A stretch of 40,567 nucleotides of DNA from assembly GCA_937921935.1 (NCBI GenBank), contig CAKZWQ010000043.1, positions 1-40,567 of the forward strand, in the 5' to 3' direction. Positions 24,217-36,815 of this stretch are shown here, in pieces; position 1 is the first letter of the stretch, and every line of letters starts with the position of its first letter. A model generated the notes under the pieces. That model made no database searches. It worked only from the letters and a program-made list of their open reading frames with translations, and was not told the origin of the DNA. Source of the stretch: an uncultured Gammaproteobacteria bacterium. Its GTDB lineage: Bacteria > Pseudomonadota > Gammaproteobacteria > Steroidobacterales > GCA-2729495. A program made the position numbers and the translations under genes.

Positions 24217-25131
24217 GTGCCAGCGCAGCAACCCGCCACATTCCAGGAGCTTATTCTGGCCCTGCAGCAATACTGGGCTCAGCGGGGCTGTGCCGTGCTG
24301 CAGCCCTATGACATGCCCATGGGCGCCGGCACCTTTCACGCCGCCACTTTCTTGCGGTCTATCGGCCCGGAGCCCTGGAGCGCCGCCTACGTGCAGCCGA
24401 GCCGGCGGCCAACGGACGGCCGCTACGGCGATAACCCTTTCCGACTGCAGCACTACTATCAGTTTCAGGTCGTCATCAAGCCATCACCGGATGATATTCA
24501 GGATCTGTATCTGAATTCCCTGCGGGCCCTGGGTATCGATCCCCTGATCCACGACATCCGCTTTGTGGAAGACAACTGGGAATCCCCCACCCTGGGTGCC
24601 TGGGGCCTGGGTTGGGAGGTGTGGCTTAACGGCATGGAGGTCACCCAGTTCACTTACTTCCAGCAAGTGGGCGGACTGGATTGCCGGCCGGTAACCGGCG
24701 AGATTACCTACGGCCTGGAACGCATTGCGATGTATTTGCAGGGCGTGGACAGTGTCTTTGACCTGGTCTGGACCGACGGCGAGTTTGGTCGCATCAGTTA
24801 CGGTGATGTGTTTCATCAGAATGAAGTTGAGATGTCCCGGTACAACTTTGAGGCCGCCGATACGGCGCTGCTATTCCGGCGCTTCGATGATGCCGAGGCC
24901 CAGTGTCGCCTTCTCATTGAAGGGGGCCTGACGCTGCCCGCCTATGAACAGGTGCTGGAAGCCTCGCACAGTTTTAACCTGCTGGATGCGCGGCAGGCTA
25001 TCTCGGTCACGGAACGTCAGCGCTTTATCTTGCGCGTACGTGAACTGGCGCGCCTGGTTGCCCAGGCCTACTACGACAGTCGGGAAGCCCTGGGATTTCC
25101 CATGACCCAATCAGCGGCCGGCCCGGCCTGA
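24217..25131 (+). CDS. glyQ: glycyl-tRNA synthetase alpha subunit
   Basis: A 304-residue catalytic subunit of the bacterial alpha2-beta2 glycyl-tRNA synthetase. The start region [20 protein letters not shown] and [18 protein letters not shown] match the family, followed by [26 protein letters not shown] and [19 protein letters not shown]. The frame is open to 24106, but GTG 24217 gives the E. coli length (303) and follows a plausible -10. It lies 18 bp before glyS, forming one operon, and diverges from glnA. Confidence 0.96.
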   Translation: MPAQQPATFQELILALQQYWAQRGCAVLQPYDMPMGAGTFHAATFLRSIGPEPWSAAYVQPSRRPTDGRYGDNPFRLQHYYQFQVVIKPSPDDIQDLYLNSLRALGIDPLIHDIRFVEDNWESPTLGAWGLGWEVWLNGMEVTQFTYFQQVGGLDCRPVTGEITYGLERIAMYLQGVDSVFDLVWTDGEFGRISYGDVFHQNEVEMSRYNFEAADTALLFRRFDDAEAQCRLLIEGGLTLPAYEQVLEASHSFNLLDARQAISVTERQRFILRVRELARLVAQAYYDSREALGFPMTQSAAGPA

Positions 25132-25149
25132 CAGTAATAAGGTCTGCTC

Positions 25150-27273
25150 ATGGTGAACGCAGGAACTGCGGATTTTCTGGTGGAGATCGGGACGGAAGAG
25201 TTACCGCCCAAGGCGCTGCCGCGCCTGGAAGCAGCTTTCGCTGATGCCGCCATCGAGGGCATCAGGGCCGCGGGCCTGGCGCACGGCGAGACACAGTCTT
25301 TCGCGACACCCCGACGCCTGGCCCTGCTGGTGAGAGATCTGCAGCTGGAGCAGCCCACAAGGGAAATAGAGAAACGCGGGCCGCCCGTCAAAGTCGCCTT
25401 TGCTGATGACGGCACACCCACGCGAGCGGCTGAGGCTTTTGCCCAGGGCTGCGGTGTCAGCGTGGCCGATCTGGAACGACACAGCACTCCAAAGGGAGAA
25501 TGGCTTTATTACCGGGGCACCGAAGCCGGTCAGCCCAGTGCCGGGCTGCTGCCGGAAATCGTCAGCCAGGCCCTGGCCAGGCTGCCCATTCCCAAGCGCA
25601 TGCGCTGGGGTGCGGGTGACGCAGAGTTTGTGCGACCGGTGCACTGGCTGACCATGCTGCTGGGTGACACTACCGTCGATGCGCAGATCATGGGCCAGAC
25701 AGCCACAGCCGCAACCCGCGGTCACCGCTTTCTGAGCCCCGAGCCCCTGCCGCTGCAGCAGCCCGGCGACTACCAGGCAGCGCTGGAAACTCACGGTCAT
25801 GTGCTGCCGGTTTTCGCTGCCAGGCGCGATCGCATCCTTGCGGATGCGGCGGCAGCCGCCGTCGCTGTGGGCGGTACCGCGGTACTGAATCCAGATGTGG
25901 TGGACGAAGTCACGGCCTTGGTGGAATGGCCCGTTGCCCTGACCGGCCGCTTCGATGAAGAGTTCCTGGAGCTGCCCGAAGAGGTCCTGATCTCGACCCT
26001 GCAGGACCACCAGCGTTATTTTCCCGTGCGGGCCAAGGACGGCAAGCTGCTGCCGCACTTCATCACCATCAGTAACCTGGCCAGTCTTGACCCGGAACAA
26101 GTGCAGACCGGCAACGAGCGCGTCGTGCGGCCGCGCCTGGCCGATGCCGCCTTCTTCTGGCAACAGGATTGCAAACTGAGCCTGAGCGAGCGGCGCGACG
26201 CGCTGCAGGACGTGGTATTCGAAAAAGACCTGGGCTCCGTTTTCGACAAGTCAGCCCGCGTAGCCAGCATCGGCCACGAGATCACGGCCGAACTGCAACA
26301 CGATGCACACTTTGACCAAACGGTTTTCCAGCAGTGGGTGGTGCGCGCGGCTCATCTGGCCAAAACGGATCTGCTCACCGCGATGGTCGGGGAGTTTCCC
26401 GATCTGCAGGGACGCATGGGCTACTACTACGCGATTCAGGACGGCGAGGAAAAAGCTGTCGCCCGGGCCATTGAGGAGCAATACCTGCCCCGGCATGCCG
26501 GCGACGAATTACCGGCCTCTCCCGTCGGCCGTGTGCTAGCCCTGGCAGATCGACTGGATACCCTGGCCGGCATCTTTTCGGTGGGCAAGCGACCAACGGG
26601 TAGCAAGGATCCCTATGGCCTGCGCCGGGCCGCCCTCGGTGTGTTGAGAATTCTCATCGAGGGCCGCTTAGACCTGGATCTACATCAGCACCTGGTACGC
26701 GCGGTGTCCCTGCAGCCAGGACAACCGGCAGCCGAACTGCCCGATGAGGTATTCGCTTTCATTATTGATCGCCTCAGACCCTATTACCTTGACGGGCTGG
26801 CCCCGGGCCTGGCCGCCGGTGAAGTTGCTGCGGAAACTTTTGAAGCGGTTCGATCGCGCTCGCCGACCTCGCCGCTGGATTTTCACCAGCGTCTGGAAGC
26901 GGTGCAGGGTTTTCTGCGCTTGCCCGCGGCTGAAAGCCTGGCCCAGGCCAACAAGCGCATTGCCAATATCCTGCGCGACGCCGATGAGTCAGCAACAACC
27001 GTTGACCCCGACCTGTTCGAGGCAGACGAGGAGCGTGCGCTGCATGCGGCGGTCACCCGCCTGGCGAGTGCCCATGGCGACCGCCTGGCACAACGCGACT
27101 ATGCCGCGGTCCTGACAGCCCTGGCTGAACTTCGCGAGCCGGTGGATGACTTTTTTGAAGGCGTGATGGTCATGACGGATGATGCTTCCCTGCGGGCTAA
27201 CCGCGTCGCCCTGTTGCGTCAGCTACGACATCTTTTCCTGGATGTCGCTGACCTGTCGCTGATACCCGCCTGA
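25150..27273 (+). CDS. glyS: glycyl-tRNA synthetase beta subunit
   Basis: A 707-residue tRNA-binding subunit. The N-terminus FLVEIGTEELPPKALPRLE is diagnostic, followed by TPRRLALLV, KRMRWGAGDAEFVRPVHWL, the HD-like motif region (HLAKTDLLTAMVGEFPDLQG) and LADRLDTLAGIFSVGKRPTG. The C-terminal anticodon-binding segment ends FFEGVMVMTDD and NRVALLRQL. Slightly longer than the E. coli protein (689). TAAGG precedes the ATG. Confidence 0.97.
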   Translation: MVNAGTADFLVEIGTEELPPKALPRLEAAFADAAIEGIRAAGLAHGETQSFATPRRLALLVRDLQLEQPTREIEKRGPPVKVAFADDGTPTRAAEAFAQGCGVSVADLERHSTPKGEWLYYRGTEAGQPSAGLLPEIVSQALARLPIPKRMRWGAGDAEFVRPVHWLTMLLGDTTVDAQIMGQTATAATRGHRFLSPEPLPLQQPGDYQAALETHGHVLPVFAARRDRILADAAAAAVAVGGTAVLNPDVVDEVTALVEWPVALTGRFDEEFLELPEEVLISTLQDHQRYFPVRAKDGKLLPHFITISNLASLDPEQVQTGNERVVRPRLADAAFFWQQDCKLSLSERRDALQDVVFEKDLGSVFDKSARVASIGHEITAELQHDAHFDQTVFQQWVVRAAHLAKTDLLTAMVGEFPDLQGRMGYYYAIQDGEEKAVARAIEEQYLPRHAGDELPASPVGRVLALADRLDTLAGIFSVGKRPTGSKDPYGLRRAALGVLRILIEGRLDLDLHQHLVRAVSLQPGQPAAELPDEVFAFIIDRLRPYYLDGLAPGLAAGEVAAETFEAVRSRSPTSPLDFHQRLEAVQGFLRLPAAESLAQANKRIANILRDADESATTVDPDLFEADEERALHAAVTRLASAHGDRLAQRDYAAVLTALAELREPVDDFFEGVMVMTDDASLRANRVALLRQLRHLFLDVADLSLIPA

Positions 27274-27317
27274 TCATGCCGCGCGCGAGCGGGCTAAAGA
27301 ACCCGGGAGACTGACGC

Positions 27318-28055
27318 TTGTTACTGCTGCGCTCCGTACTATTTACCGTGCTGATGTTTATCACGGTAGTGCCTTATGCGCTCCTGGTGGTCCTGTTTGG
27401 CTTCGTCAACAAGGCCTTCGCCTGGCGCTTCGCTCGGGCGTGGGGGCGGCTGGTGGATCGCATGGCGGGCTTTCTATGCGGGCTGCATTACGTCGTGGAG
27501 GGCCGTGAAAACTTTCCCGATCACGCTTCGATCGTGATGGCCAAGCACTCCTCCGCCTGCGAAACCATCATGCTCCTGGTTATTGTTCCGCGGCATAGCT
27601 GGGTACTAAAGCGCGAACTCATCTGGCTGCCGTTTTTTGGCTGGGCCCTGTGGGCCATGCGCCCCATCGCCATCAATCGAAGCGCCGGCAGCAGCGCCGT
27701 ACAACAGGTACTGAAACAGGGTTGCGACCGGCTGGCGCGCGGCATGTGGGTAGTCATCTTTCCTGAGGGCACGCGCATGCCGCCGGGAGAAACCCGGCGT
27801 TATGGAATGAGCGGCGCGCTGCTGGCACAGCGCGCGGGTGTTCCGATCGTGCCAATAGCGCACAATGCCGGTGACTTCTGGCCACGCCGCGGGTGGCGCA
27901 AAGAACCTGGCACGGTTCGCTTTGTCATCGGCCCGAGCATCGACCCCACGGGCAGGGAACCGCGTGAAGTGAACGCGGAAGTTCAGGGCTGGATAGAAGC
28001 GAAGGTCGCTGAATTACGCGTGGAGGCCGGCCACGCGCCGGCAACACGACAGTAA
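27318..28055 (+). CDS. plsC: PlsC-type 1-acyl-glycerol-3-phosphate acyltransferase
   Basis: A 245-residue membrane acyltransferase that makes phosphatidic acid from lysophosphatidic acid. A hydrophobic N-terminal helix (residues 2-28) is followed by the acyltransferase motifs KHSSACET (HX4E in place of the common HX4D; Glu variants occur in this subfamily), NRSAGSSA, and FPEGTRMPPGE, plus VPIVPIAHNAG. The start is TTG 27318 with GGGAG 8 bases ahead. In many gammaproteobacteria gmhB lies between glyS and plsC; here only 44 bp separate them. Confidence 0.92.
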   Translation: MLLLRSVLFTVLMFITVVPYALLVVLFGFVNKAFAWRFARAWGRLVDRMAGFLCGLHYVVEGRENFPDHASIVMAKHSSACETIMLLVIVPRHSWVLKRELIWLPFFGWALWAMRPIAINRSAGSSAVQQVLKQGCDRLARGMWVVIFPEGTRMPPGETRRYGMSGALLAQRAGVPIVPIAHNAGDFWPRRGWRKEPGTVRFVIGPSIDPTGREPREVNAEVQGWIEAKVAELRVEAGHAPATRQ

Positions 28056-28060
28056 AAGAA

Positions 28061-31560
<3,500 letters not shown>

Positions 31561-31592
31561 GGCATTCAGGACCCGTTGGGCCCCCAGGCGGC

Positions 31593-32693
31593 CTAAAGCC
31601 GCATGGGCATGACCACGTACCGTGCCCGCTGGGCACCCGGTGCCTGGATAACGCAGCTGCTGTTCGCATCCACGAAGCCGATTTGTACTTCCTCGCTTTG
31701 CACGGCCCCCAGGGCATCCAGCAGATAATTGACGTTGAAGCCGATTTCCATGGAGTCACCGTCGTAATCCACTTCCAGCTCATCCTGGGCTTCTTCCTGA
31801 TCAGGATTGTTAGCCTGGATCTTTACCTGCTTGGGCGCGAGCTCCAGGCGAATGCCCCGATATTTCTCATTCGACAGGATGGCGGCCCGCTGAAGCGCGC
31901 CCCGCAGGGACTCCCGCGACGCCAGCAGCATGTTGTCGCCCAGAACGGGTATTACCCGCTCGTAGTCAGGAAAGCGTCCATCAATCAGCTTTGAGGTAAA
32001 GCGAATGTCGCCCAACTCCGCGCGAATGTGATTGCTGCCAATGGCCAGCTCGATTTCCTCACCGCTGCCCAGCAGCCGCTGCAGCTCCAGCACACCCTTG
32101 CGGGGAATGATGACCTGCTGCGCGTCCTCCCCGGCATCTTCCAGGGGCACCTCGCACAAAGCCAGTCGGTGTCCGTCGGTGGCAACCGCCCGCACAAAGC
32201 CTGCACCGGTCTCGAGCAGCAGCCCGTTGAGGTAGTACCTCACGTCTTGCTGCGCCATAGCAAAATGGGTTTTGTCTAGCAGTTCGTGCGTATCGGTCTG
32301 GGACAGTTTCAGGGTGCGGTCGGCCTGAATGTCCTCAATCACCGGAAAATCTGCGGCCGGGAGTGTCGACAACACGAAGCGGCTGCGACCTGCTTTGACA
32401 ACCAGGCGATCGCCTTCCAGCTGCAGTTTGATTACCGCGTCTTCCGGTAAGGCTCTGCAAATATCCAATAACTTTCTTGCCGGTACGGTGATTTCGCCCG
32501 ACGAACTGATGTCATCCGGAACCGAGCGAGCCACCAATTCAACTTCCAGATCAGTTGCTGTCACCGACAAATCTTTCTCGGTAACGACCAACAAAACATT
32601 AGAAAGGATCGGCATGGTCTGCCGTCTTTCAACAACACCAATCACTGCTTGCAAAGGACGAAGCAGGGATTCCCTGGACGTTGATAATTTCAT
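31593..32693 (-). CDS. dnaN: DNA polymerase III beta sliding clamp
   Basis: A 366-residue clamp, the same length as in E. coli, when started at ATG 32693 (MKLSTSRESLLRPLQAVIGV). A second in-frame ATG three codons upstream (32702) is also possible, and neither has a clear Shine-Dalgarno. It has three clamp domains, with FALCEVPLED-type strands, VIEDIQADRTLKLSQ, and the C-terminal PGAQRARYVVMPMRL. The C-terminal VMPMRL corresponds to the E. coli MPMRL terminus. The candidate oriC lies immediately upstream. Confidence 0.97.
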   Translation of the reverse strand: MKLSTSRESLLRPLQAVIGVVERRQTMPILSNVLLVVTEKDLSVTATDLEVELVARSVPDDISSSGEITVPARKLLDICRALPEDAVIKLQLEGDRLVVKAGRSRFVLSTLPAADFPVIEDIQADRTLKLSQTDTHELLDKTHFAMAQQDVRYYLNGLLLETGAGFVRAVATDGHRLALCEVPLEDAGEDAQQVIIPRKGVLELQRLLGSGEEIELAIGSNHIRAELGDIRFTSKLIDGRFPDYERVIPVLGDNMLLASRESLRGALQRAAILSNEKYRGIRLELAPKQVKIQANNPDQEEAQDELEVDYDGDSMEIGFNVNYLLDALGAVQSEEVQIGFVDANSSCVIQAPGAQRARYVVMPMRL

Positions 32694-32858
32694 CGCTGAC
32701 ATCCGCTAATAATTAAAATAAAGAAATCTTATATATAGACTTATTGTTATTATTAAGGTCGCTATTCGCCCTTAGTAAGATTATAAAAAACCATAATAAT
32801 CAATAACTTAAGAGCCTATCAGCCTGTGCATCCAGGCCCCTTTCTCTGCTGCCTAAGC

Positions 32859-32867
32859 CGTGGATAA
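32859..32867 (-). promoter_or_regulatory. DnaA box (one mismatch)
   Basis: TTATCCACG on the minus strand, one base from TTATCCACA. It sits on the dnaA-side flank of the AT-rich segment. Confidence 0.6.
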
Positions 32868-32893
32868 CTTGTGCGTTAATTCAAGCCTGCAGT

Positions 32894-32902
32894 TTATCCC
32901 CA
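32894..32902 (+). promoter_or_regulatory. DnaA box (one mismatch)
   Basis: TTATCCCCA on the plus strand, one base from the consensus. It lies 26 bp from and in inverted orientation to the box at 32859. Confidence 0.55.
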
Positions 32903-32954
32903 GCTTGTACCGTCATGTGTCGACAGTTACTCCCGCGGGTTACAACCAGCTTGT

Positions 32955-34310
32955 TCATGTACTCAATATACGCAGTAAATTCTGGTAATCCTCGCCAATG
33001 CGGGTTTCTGTTTCCCGTAATAGTTTCACGCGCTTGCACGCGTGAATCACTGTCGTGTGATCGCGACCACCGAAGGCATCACCGATTTCCGGGAGACTGT
33101 GGTTAGTTAATTCTTTCGCCAGGCTCATGGCAATCTGCCGAGGCCGGGTAATGGATCGGCTCCGCCGTTTGGAGAGCAGATCACCGACGCGAATTTTGAA
33201 ATATTCAGCCACGGTCTTCTGAATATTTTCGATGGTGACCAGTCTGTCCTGAAGGGCCAGCAAATCCCTTAAGGCCTCTTTGGCAAAATCCAGCGTAATG
33301 GGCCGCCCGGTGAAAGCGGCGGTGGCGATAATGCGCCGCAGCGCGCCTTCCAGCTCCCGGACATTGGAGCGAATCCGCTGGGCGACGAAAAAGGCCACTT
33401 CCTCGGGTAACTCAATGCCTTCGGACTGGGCCTTGGTCATCAGAATTGCCACCCCGGTTTCCAGTTCGGGCGGCTCCACCGCCACGGTCAGGCCCCAGCC
33501 AAAGCGGGATTTGAGCCTTTCTTCCAGGCCGTCGACTTCCTTGGGATAGCGATCGCAGGTCAGCACGATTTGCCGCTGGCCTTCAAGTAACGCGTTGAAT
33601 GTATGGAAGAATTCTTCCTGAGAGCGATCCTTCTTCGCGAAGAACTGAATGTCATCGATCAACAAGGCATCCAGGGAGCGATAGACTCGTTTGAATTCGT
33701 TAATAGTGTTGTGCTGCAGCGCTTTGACCATGTCGCCGACGAACTGTTCGGAGTGTATGTAGGCCACTTTGGCGTCCGGGCGCTGGGCGAGGATCAGATT
33801 ACCGATGCTTTGCATCAGGTGGGTCTTGCCCAGGCCAACGCCCCCATAGATAAACAGCGGGTTGTACGCGCTGCCGGGGTTGTGGGCCACCTGGCTGGCA
33901 GCAGCACGGGCCAGCTGGTTGCTGTTTCCCTCGACGAACTGATCAAAGGTGTAATCGCGATTCAGCCGCCCCCCTGAAAAGGCCAGAGCCGCAGCGGGAT
34001 CCGGGCTCACGGCCGGCGCAGCCTGACTTGACGCGCTGTTCACCGCCGTGGGCATAACTGACAGGGTGCCGACTTCCAGCACCACCTGAATTTCAGCCGC
34101 GCCATCAAGCAGGCAGGCCTCAATTCGATCCAGGCAATTACTGTTAACCCAATTCACCACAAAGCGATTAGGGGCCAGGAGCCGGAGTTTGCTGCCGTCC
34201 TCGACGGCCTGAATGGGCCGGATCCAGGTATTGAACTGCTGTTCGGAAAGATCGGCCCGTAACTGCTTAACGCAGCGGTTCCAGGGAGAGGCCTGCAGAT
34301 TTGGTTCCAA
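32955..34310 (-). CDS. dnaA: chromosomal replication initiator DnaA
   Basis: A 451-residue AAA+ initiator that opens oriC. The frame is open for another 45 codons upstream, but those are unlike DnaA and run through the promoter region. TTG 34310 gives a normal domain I ([20 protein letters not shown]). Walker A is GGVGLGKTH (about 156-164), Walker [11 protein letters not shown], sensor KSRFGWGLT. Domain IV has the signature [16 protein letters not shown]. No strong Shine-Dalgarno precedes the TTG, consistent with low translation. It diverges from rpmH. Confidence 0.97.
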   Translation of the reverse strand: MEPNLQASPWNRCVKQLRADLSEQQFNTWIRPIQAVEDGSKLRLLAPNRFVVNWVNSNCLDRIEACLLDGAAEIQVVLEVGTLSVMPTAVNSASSQAAPAVSPDPAAALAFSGGRLNRDYTFDQFVEGNSNQLARAAASQVAHNPGSAYNPLFIYGGVGLGKTHLMQSIGNLILAQRPDAKVAYIHSEQFVGDMVKALQHNTINEFKRVYRSLDALLIDDIQFFAKKDRSQEEFFHTFNALLEGQRQIVLTCDRYPKEVDGLEERLKSRFGWGLTVAVEPPELETGVAILMTKAQSEGIELPEEVAFFVAQRIRSNVRELEGALRRIIATAAFTGRPITLDFAKEALRDLLALQDRLVTIENIQKTVAEYFKIRVGDLLSKRRSRSITRPRQIAMSLAKELTNHSLPEIGDAFGGRDHTTVIHACKRVKLLRETETRIGEDYQNLLRILST

Positions 34311-34352
34311 CGGCGTTCTTTTTATTGTGTGAGGATTAGGGCGGACGGGCAG

Positions 34353-34358
34353 TCTATA
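34353..34358 (-). promoter_or_regulatory. possible dnaA -10 element
   Basis: TATAGA on the minus strand, 43 bp upstream of the chosen dnaA TTG. The matching -35 window at 17 bp falls on the DnaA box (34373-34381) and is a poor -35 itself, which would fit autorepression by DnaA. Confidence 0.35.
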
Positions 34359-34372
34359 CCCACCAAACAGAG

Positions 34373-34381
34373 TTATCCACA
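34373..34381 (+). promoter_or_regulatory. perfect DnaA box between dnaA and rpmH
   Basis: An exact TTATCCACA. It lies 11 bp upstream of the rpmH -35 and overlaps the likely -35 zone of dnaA, so DnaA may control both promoters. In some gammaproteobacteria, such as pseudomonads, oriC itself lies in this gap; here I see only one box. Confidence 0.75.
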
Positions 34382-34392
34382 GGCAACGCCTA

Positions 34393-34421
34393 TTGACATC
34401 CCGCCAGTGCCTGCGTAGATT
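34393..34421 (+). promoter_or_regulatory. sigma-70 promoter of rpmH-rnpA-yidC
   Basis: TTGACA (34393-34398), a 17-bp spacer, and TAGATT (34416-34421). It predicts a start near 34428 and a leader of about 47 bases before rpmH. Confidence 0.7.
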
Positions 34422-34474
34422 CCCGCCCTCCCAAACCCCCGCCATGTCACTGTTTTTCTATAGGGTTTTTCGAA

Positions 34475-34609
34475 ATGAAGCGCACCTACCAACCCAGCCG
34501 CATCAAGCGGGCTCGCACCCATGGCTTTCGGGCCCGCATGGCAACCCGTGGTGGTCGTGCCGTCCTCAAGCGTCGTCGGTCCAAGGGCCGCTCGCGTCTC
34601 AGTTGCTGA
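34475..34609 (+). CDS. rpmH: 50S ribosomal protein L34
   Basis: A 44-residue, very basic protein of the large ribosomal subunit. [18 protein letters not shown] and the following [19 protein letters not shown] are the complete family pattern. It is the first gene of the rpmH-rnpA-yidC-mnmE block. The C-terminus reads RSRLSC. A weak AGGG lies upstream of the ATG. Confidence 0.98.
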   Translation: MKRTYQPSRIKRARTHGFRARMATRGGRAVLKRRRSKGRSRLSC

Positions 34610-34691
34610 GACTCCGGCAGGCTCGGCCAGGCTGCTGCTAAGCACGAGCTTTTTCAGCGCGCAGGCCGAGACTTCTCTCCGGCCAATACTT

Positions 34692-35081
34692 TTGGACAAG
34701 AACACGCCGCCGAGCGGGAAATTCACTCGCGACCAGCGGCTGCTCGACAAGGCCGCCTTCCAGCAGGTATTCGGCAATGGACGAGCTTCGCGCGATCGGA
34801 ATTTCACCGTGCTGTTCTGCGAAAATGGACTCGAGCATGCTCGCCTGGGACTGGCAATTGCCAAGCGCCGGGTCAGACGCGCAAGTCAGCGCAATCGCCT
34901 CAAGCGATTGGTGCGCGAGAGCTTTAGACTGGCCGGGAACGATCTGCCCGCAGTGGATCTTGTCATCATGGCAGGAGCCGGCGCGGAAAGCGCAGACAAC
35001 AAAACAATTTTTGCCAGCCTCGCTGCACACTGGGATCGTGTGCGCCGGGCGCAAAGCAAGGAAAGCGTGGACAAGCATTAA
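34692..35081 (+). CDS. rnpA: ribonuclease P protein component
   Basis: A 129-residue basic protein that binds the RNase P RNA and helps mature tRNA 5' ends. FTRDQRLLDKAAFQQVF, then LGLAIAKRRVRRASQRNRLK with the RNR motif, and RLVRESFRL are diagnostic. The only common start codon between the rpmH stop and the conserved region is TTG 34692. The same frame is open back to ATG 34521 inside rpmH, so an N-terminally extended product overlapping rpmH is formally possible. The TAA overlaps the yidC ATG by one base. Confidence 0.92.
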   Translation: MDKNTPPSGKFTRDQRLLDKAAFQQVFGNGRASRDRNFTVLFCENGLEHARLGLAIAKRRVRRASQRNRLKRLVRESFRLAGNDLPAVDLVIMAGAGAESADNKTIFASLAAHWDRVRRAQSKESVDKH

Positions 35082-36742
35082 TGGATAACGTTCGGTTGTT
35101 CCTCTGGGCAGGCCTGGGTCTGTTGTTATGGCTCACGTTACAGGCGTGGCAGCGTGACTACGCCACCGCGCCACCGCCCACGCCGACTGCCGCAACCGCA
35201 ACTCAAAGTCTGCCGGCACAGGCAACGCCCGCCGATTTGCCGGACTTGCCGGACGCACTGCCGGCGGCCACACCCGCCGATGCGGATGCGCCGCCGACCG
35301 TTGCTGTGGCCCAGAGCTCCCAGATGATCGAAGTCCGCACCGATGTGTTGGACCTGCGTATCGACTTAACGGGCGGGGACATTCGCGGTGCGAGCCTGCC
35401 ACTTTATCCGCGTGCCAAGGATCGGCCCGACGATCCGGTCGTACTGCTGAGTGAAAACCCTGCTGAGCTGAAAATATTCCGCACGGGCCTGCGCAATGCT
35501 GCCGGTGGTCCGGAAGCGACACACCTGGCCAAGTTCTCTGCGGCCCGGAAATCCTTCGCGCTTGGCGACGGCCAGGATGAATTGGTGGTGCCTTTACGCT
35601 GGGAACAGGATGGGGTGACGGTCGAGAAGATCTATCGCTTCCGCCGCGGTCGCTACGACATAGAAATGGAGCAGCGGCTGAGCAACCAGTCCGACGCAAC
35701 CTATGGCGCCGTGCCCTACATACAGATCCAGAGTCTGTACAGTCCGCCGGAACGATCCATGTTTGATGTGGACTCCTACTCCTTTAACGGACCAGTGGTG
35801 TACGACGGCGAGGCTTACGAAAAGCTGGATGTTGAAGATCTTGCCGATGAACCCTTTCAGCAGACCATCAGCAACGGCTGGCTGGCGGCGATTGAGCATC
35901 ACTTCCTGGCCGCGGCGGTGCCTGGCGGGGAGGGTGCGTCGCAGTACACCGCCAACTTTGACGGCAACAACTTTGTGGCCAGCGCCATCGCCGCGGAGCT
36001 GACCCAGGTCGCACCCGGCTCCCAGGCAACGTTCAACTCAAAACTTTTCGTTGGCCCCAAATTGCAGGAGCAACTGGAAGAAACCGCCGAAGGCCTGAAG
36101 CTGACAGTGGACTACGGCGCGCTGACTTTGCTGGCCCAACCGCTGTTCTGGATTCTCGATAAGGTTTACGGCGTGGTGGGCAACTGGGGCTGGACCATCA
36201 TCATTGTGACTTTCCTGATCAAGCTGGTCTTCTACAAGCTCACGGAGACCAGCGGACGTTCCATGGCCAAGATGCGCAAGCTGCAACCGCGACTGAAGGC
36301 ACTGCAGGAACGTTACAAGGATGACCGGGAAGCCATGAGCAAGAACCTCATGGACTTGTACAAAAAAGAGAAGGTCAATCCGGCCGCCGGTTGTCTGCCC
36401 ATGCTGGTGCAGATTCCCTTCTTCATCGCTTTCTACTGGGTGTTGCTGGAAAGTGTCGAGATGCGCCAGGCGCCCTTCATGCTGTGGATCACTGATCTGT
36501 CCGTGCGTGATCCGCTGTTCATCCTGCCCTTGCTTATGGGCGGTGCCATGTGGTTCCAGCAAAAGCTGAACCCGGCGCCGCCGGATCCGATCCAGGCCAA
36601 GGTCATGATGTTTCTGCCCATCATGTTCACCGGCATGTTTGCCTTTTTCCCGGCCGGACTGGTGCTCTACTGGTTGACCAACTCCGTTCTGTCCATGTTG
36701 CAGCAGTGGAAGATCAACCGGGTTGTCGAAGCCCAAGGCTAG
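35081..36742 (+). CDS. yidC: membrane protein insertase YidC
   Basis: A 553-residue inner-membrane insertase/chaperone (E. coli 548). An N-terminal helix (VRLFLWAGLGLLLWLTLQAW) precedes a Pro/Ala/Thr linker and a large periplasmic beta domain (about 80-345). The conserved C-terminal five-helix core follows: VVGNWGWTIIIVTFLIKLVFY, KMRKLQPRLKALQERYKDD, NPAAGCLPMLVQIPFFIAFY and FFPAGLVLYWLTNSVLSML. The start overlaps the rnpA stop (TAATG), leaving no room for yidD, which usually lies between them. Confidence 0.97.
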   Translation: MDNVRLFLWAGLGLLLWLTLQAWQRDYATAPPPTPTAATATQSLPAQATPADLPDLPDALPAATPADADAPPTVAVAQSSQMIEVRTDVLDLRIDLTGGDIRGASLPLYPRAKDRPDDPVVLLSENPAELKIFRTGLRNAAGGPEATHLAKFSAARKSFALGDGQDELVVPLRWEQDGVTVEKIYRFRRGRYDIEMEQRLSNQSDATYGAVPYIQIQSLYSPPERSMFDVDSYSFNGPVVYDGEAYEKLDVEDLADEPFQQTISNGWLAAIEHHFLAAAVPGGEGASQYTANFDGNNFVASAIAAELTQVAPGSQATFNSKLFVGPKLQEQLEETAEGLKLTVDYGALTLLAQPLFWILDKVYGVVGNWGWTIIIVTFLIKLVFYKLTETSGRSMAKMRKLQPRLKALQERYKDDREAMSKNLMDLYKKEKVNPAAGCLPMLVQIPFFIAFYWVLLESVEMRQAPFMLWITDLSVRDPLFILPLLMGGAMWFQQKLNPAPPDPIQAKVMMFLPIMFTGMFAFFPAGLVLYWLTNSVLSMLQQWKINRVVEAQG

Positions 36743-36815
36743 GCCAGGCGGATCATTATCAGCTCGCTACTGACTGGCTGTTCCATGATCCTCAGGCTCC
36801 TTGTTGCAAGCAGCC

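Larger units (their letters stand above)
32703..32954. other. candidate replication origin (oriC) in the dnaN-dnaA gap
   Basis: 252 bp without a gene. The half next to dnaN (about 32703-32815) is strikingly AT-rich against a GC-rich chromosome, including TATATATAG and TTATTGTTATTATTAA. The half next to dnaA carries two near-consensus DnaA boxes. That pairing of a meltable region with DnaA boxes between dnaA and dnaN fits an origin. Only two boxes are seen and GATC is absent, so a supplementary or alternative origin at the dnaA-rpmH gap cannot be excluded. Confidence 0.55.

Noticed and set aside
25201..26163. 320-codon antisense frame over glyS
   Set aside because: Shadow of a highly conserved gene in a GC-rich genome; no recognisable motif or start signals.
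32741..32756. DnaA-trio element
   Set aside because: The TTA/TTG triplets are about 100 bp from the nearest DnaA box, whereas a trio should abut one. Kept only as a remark.
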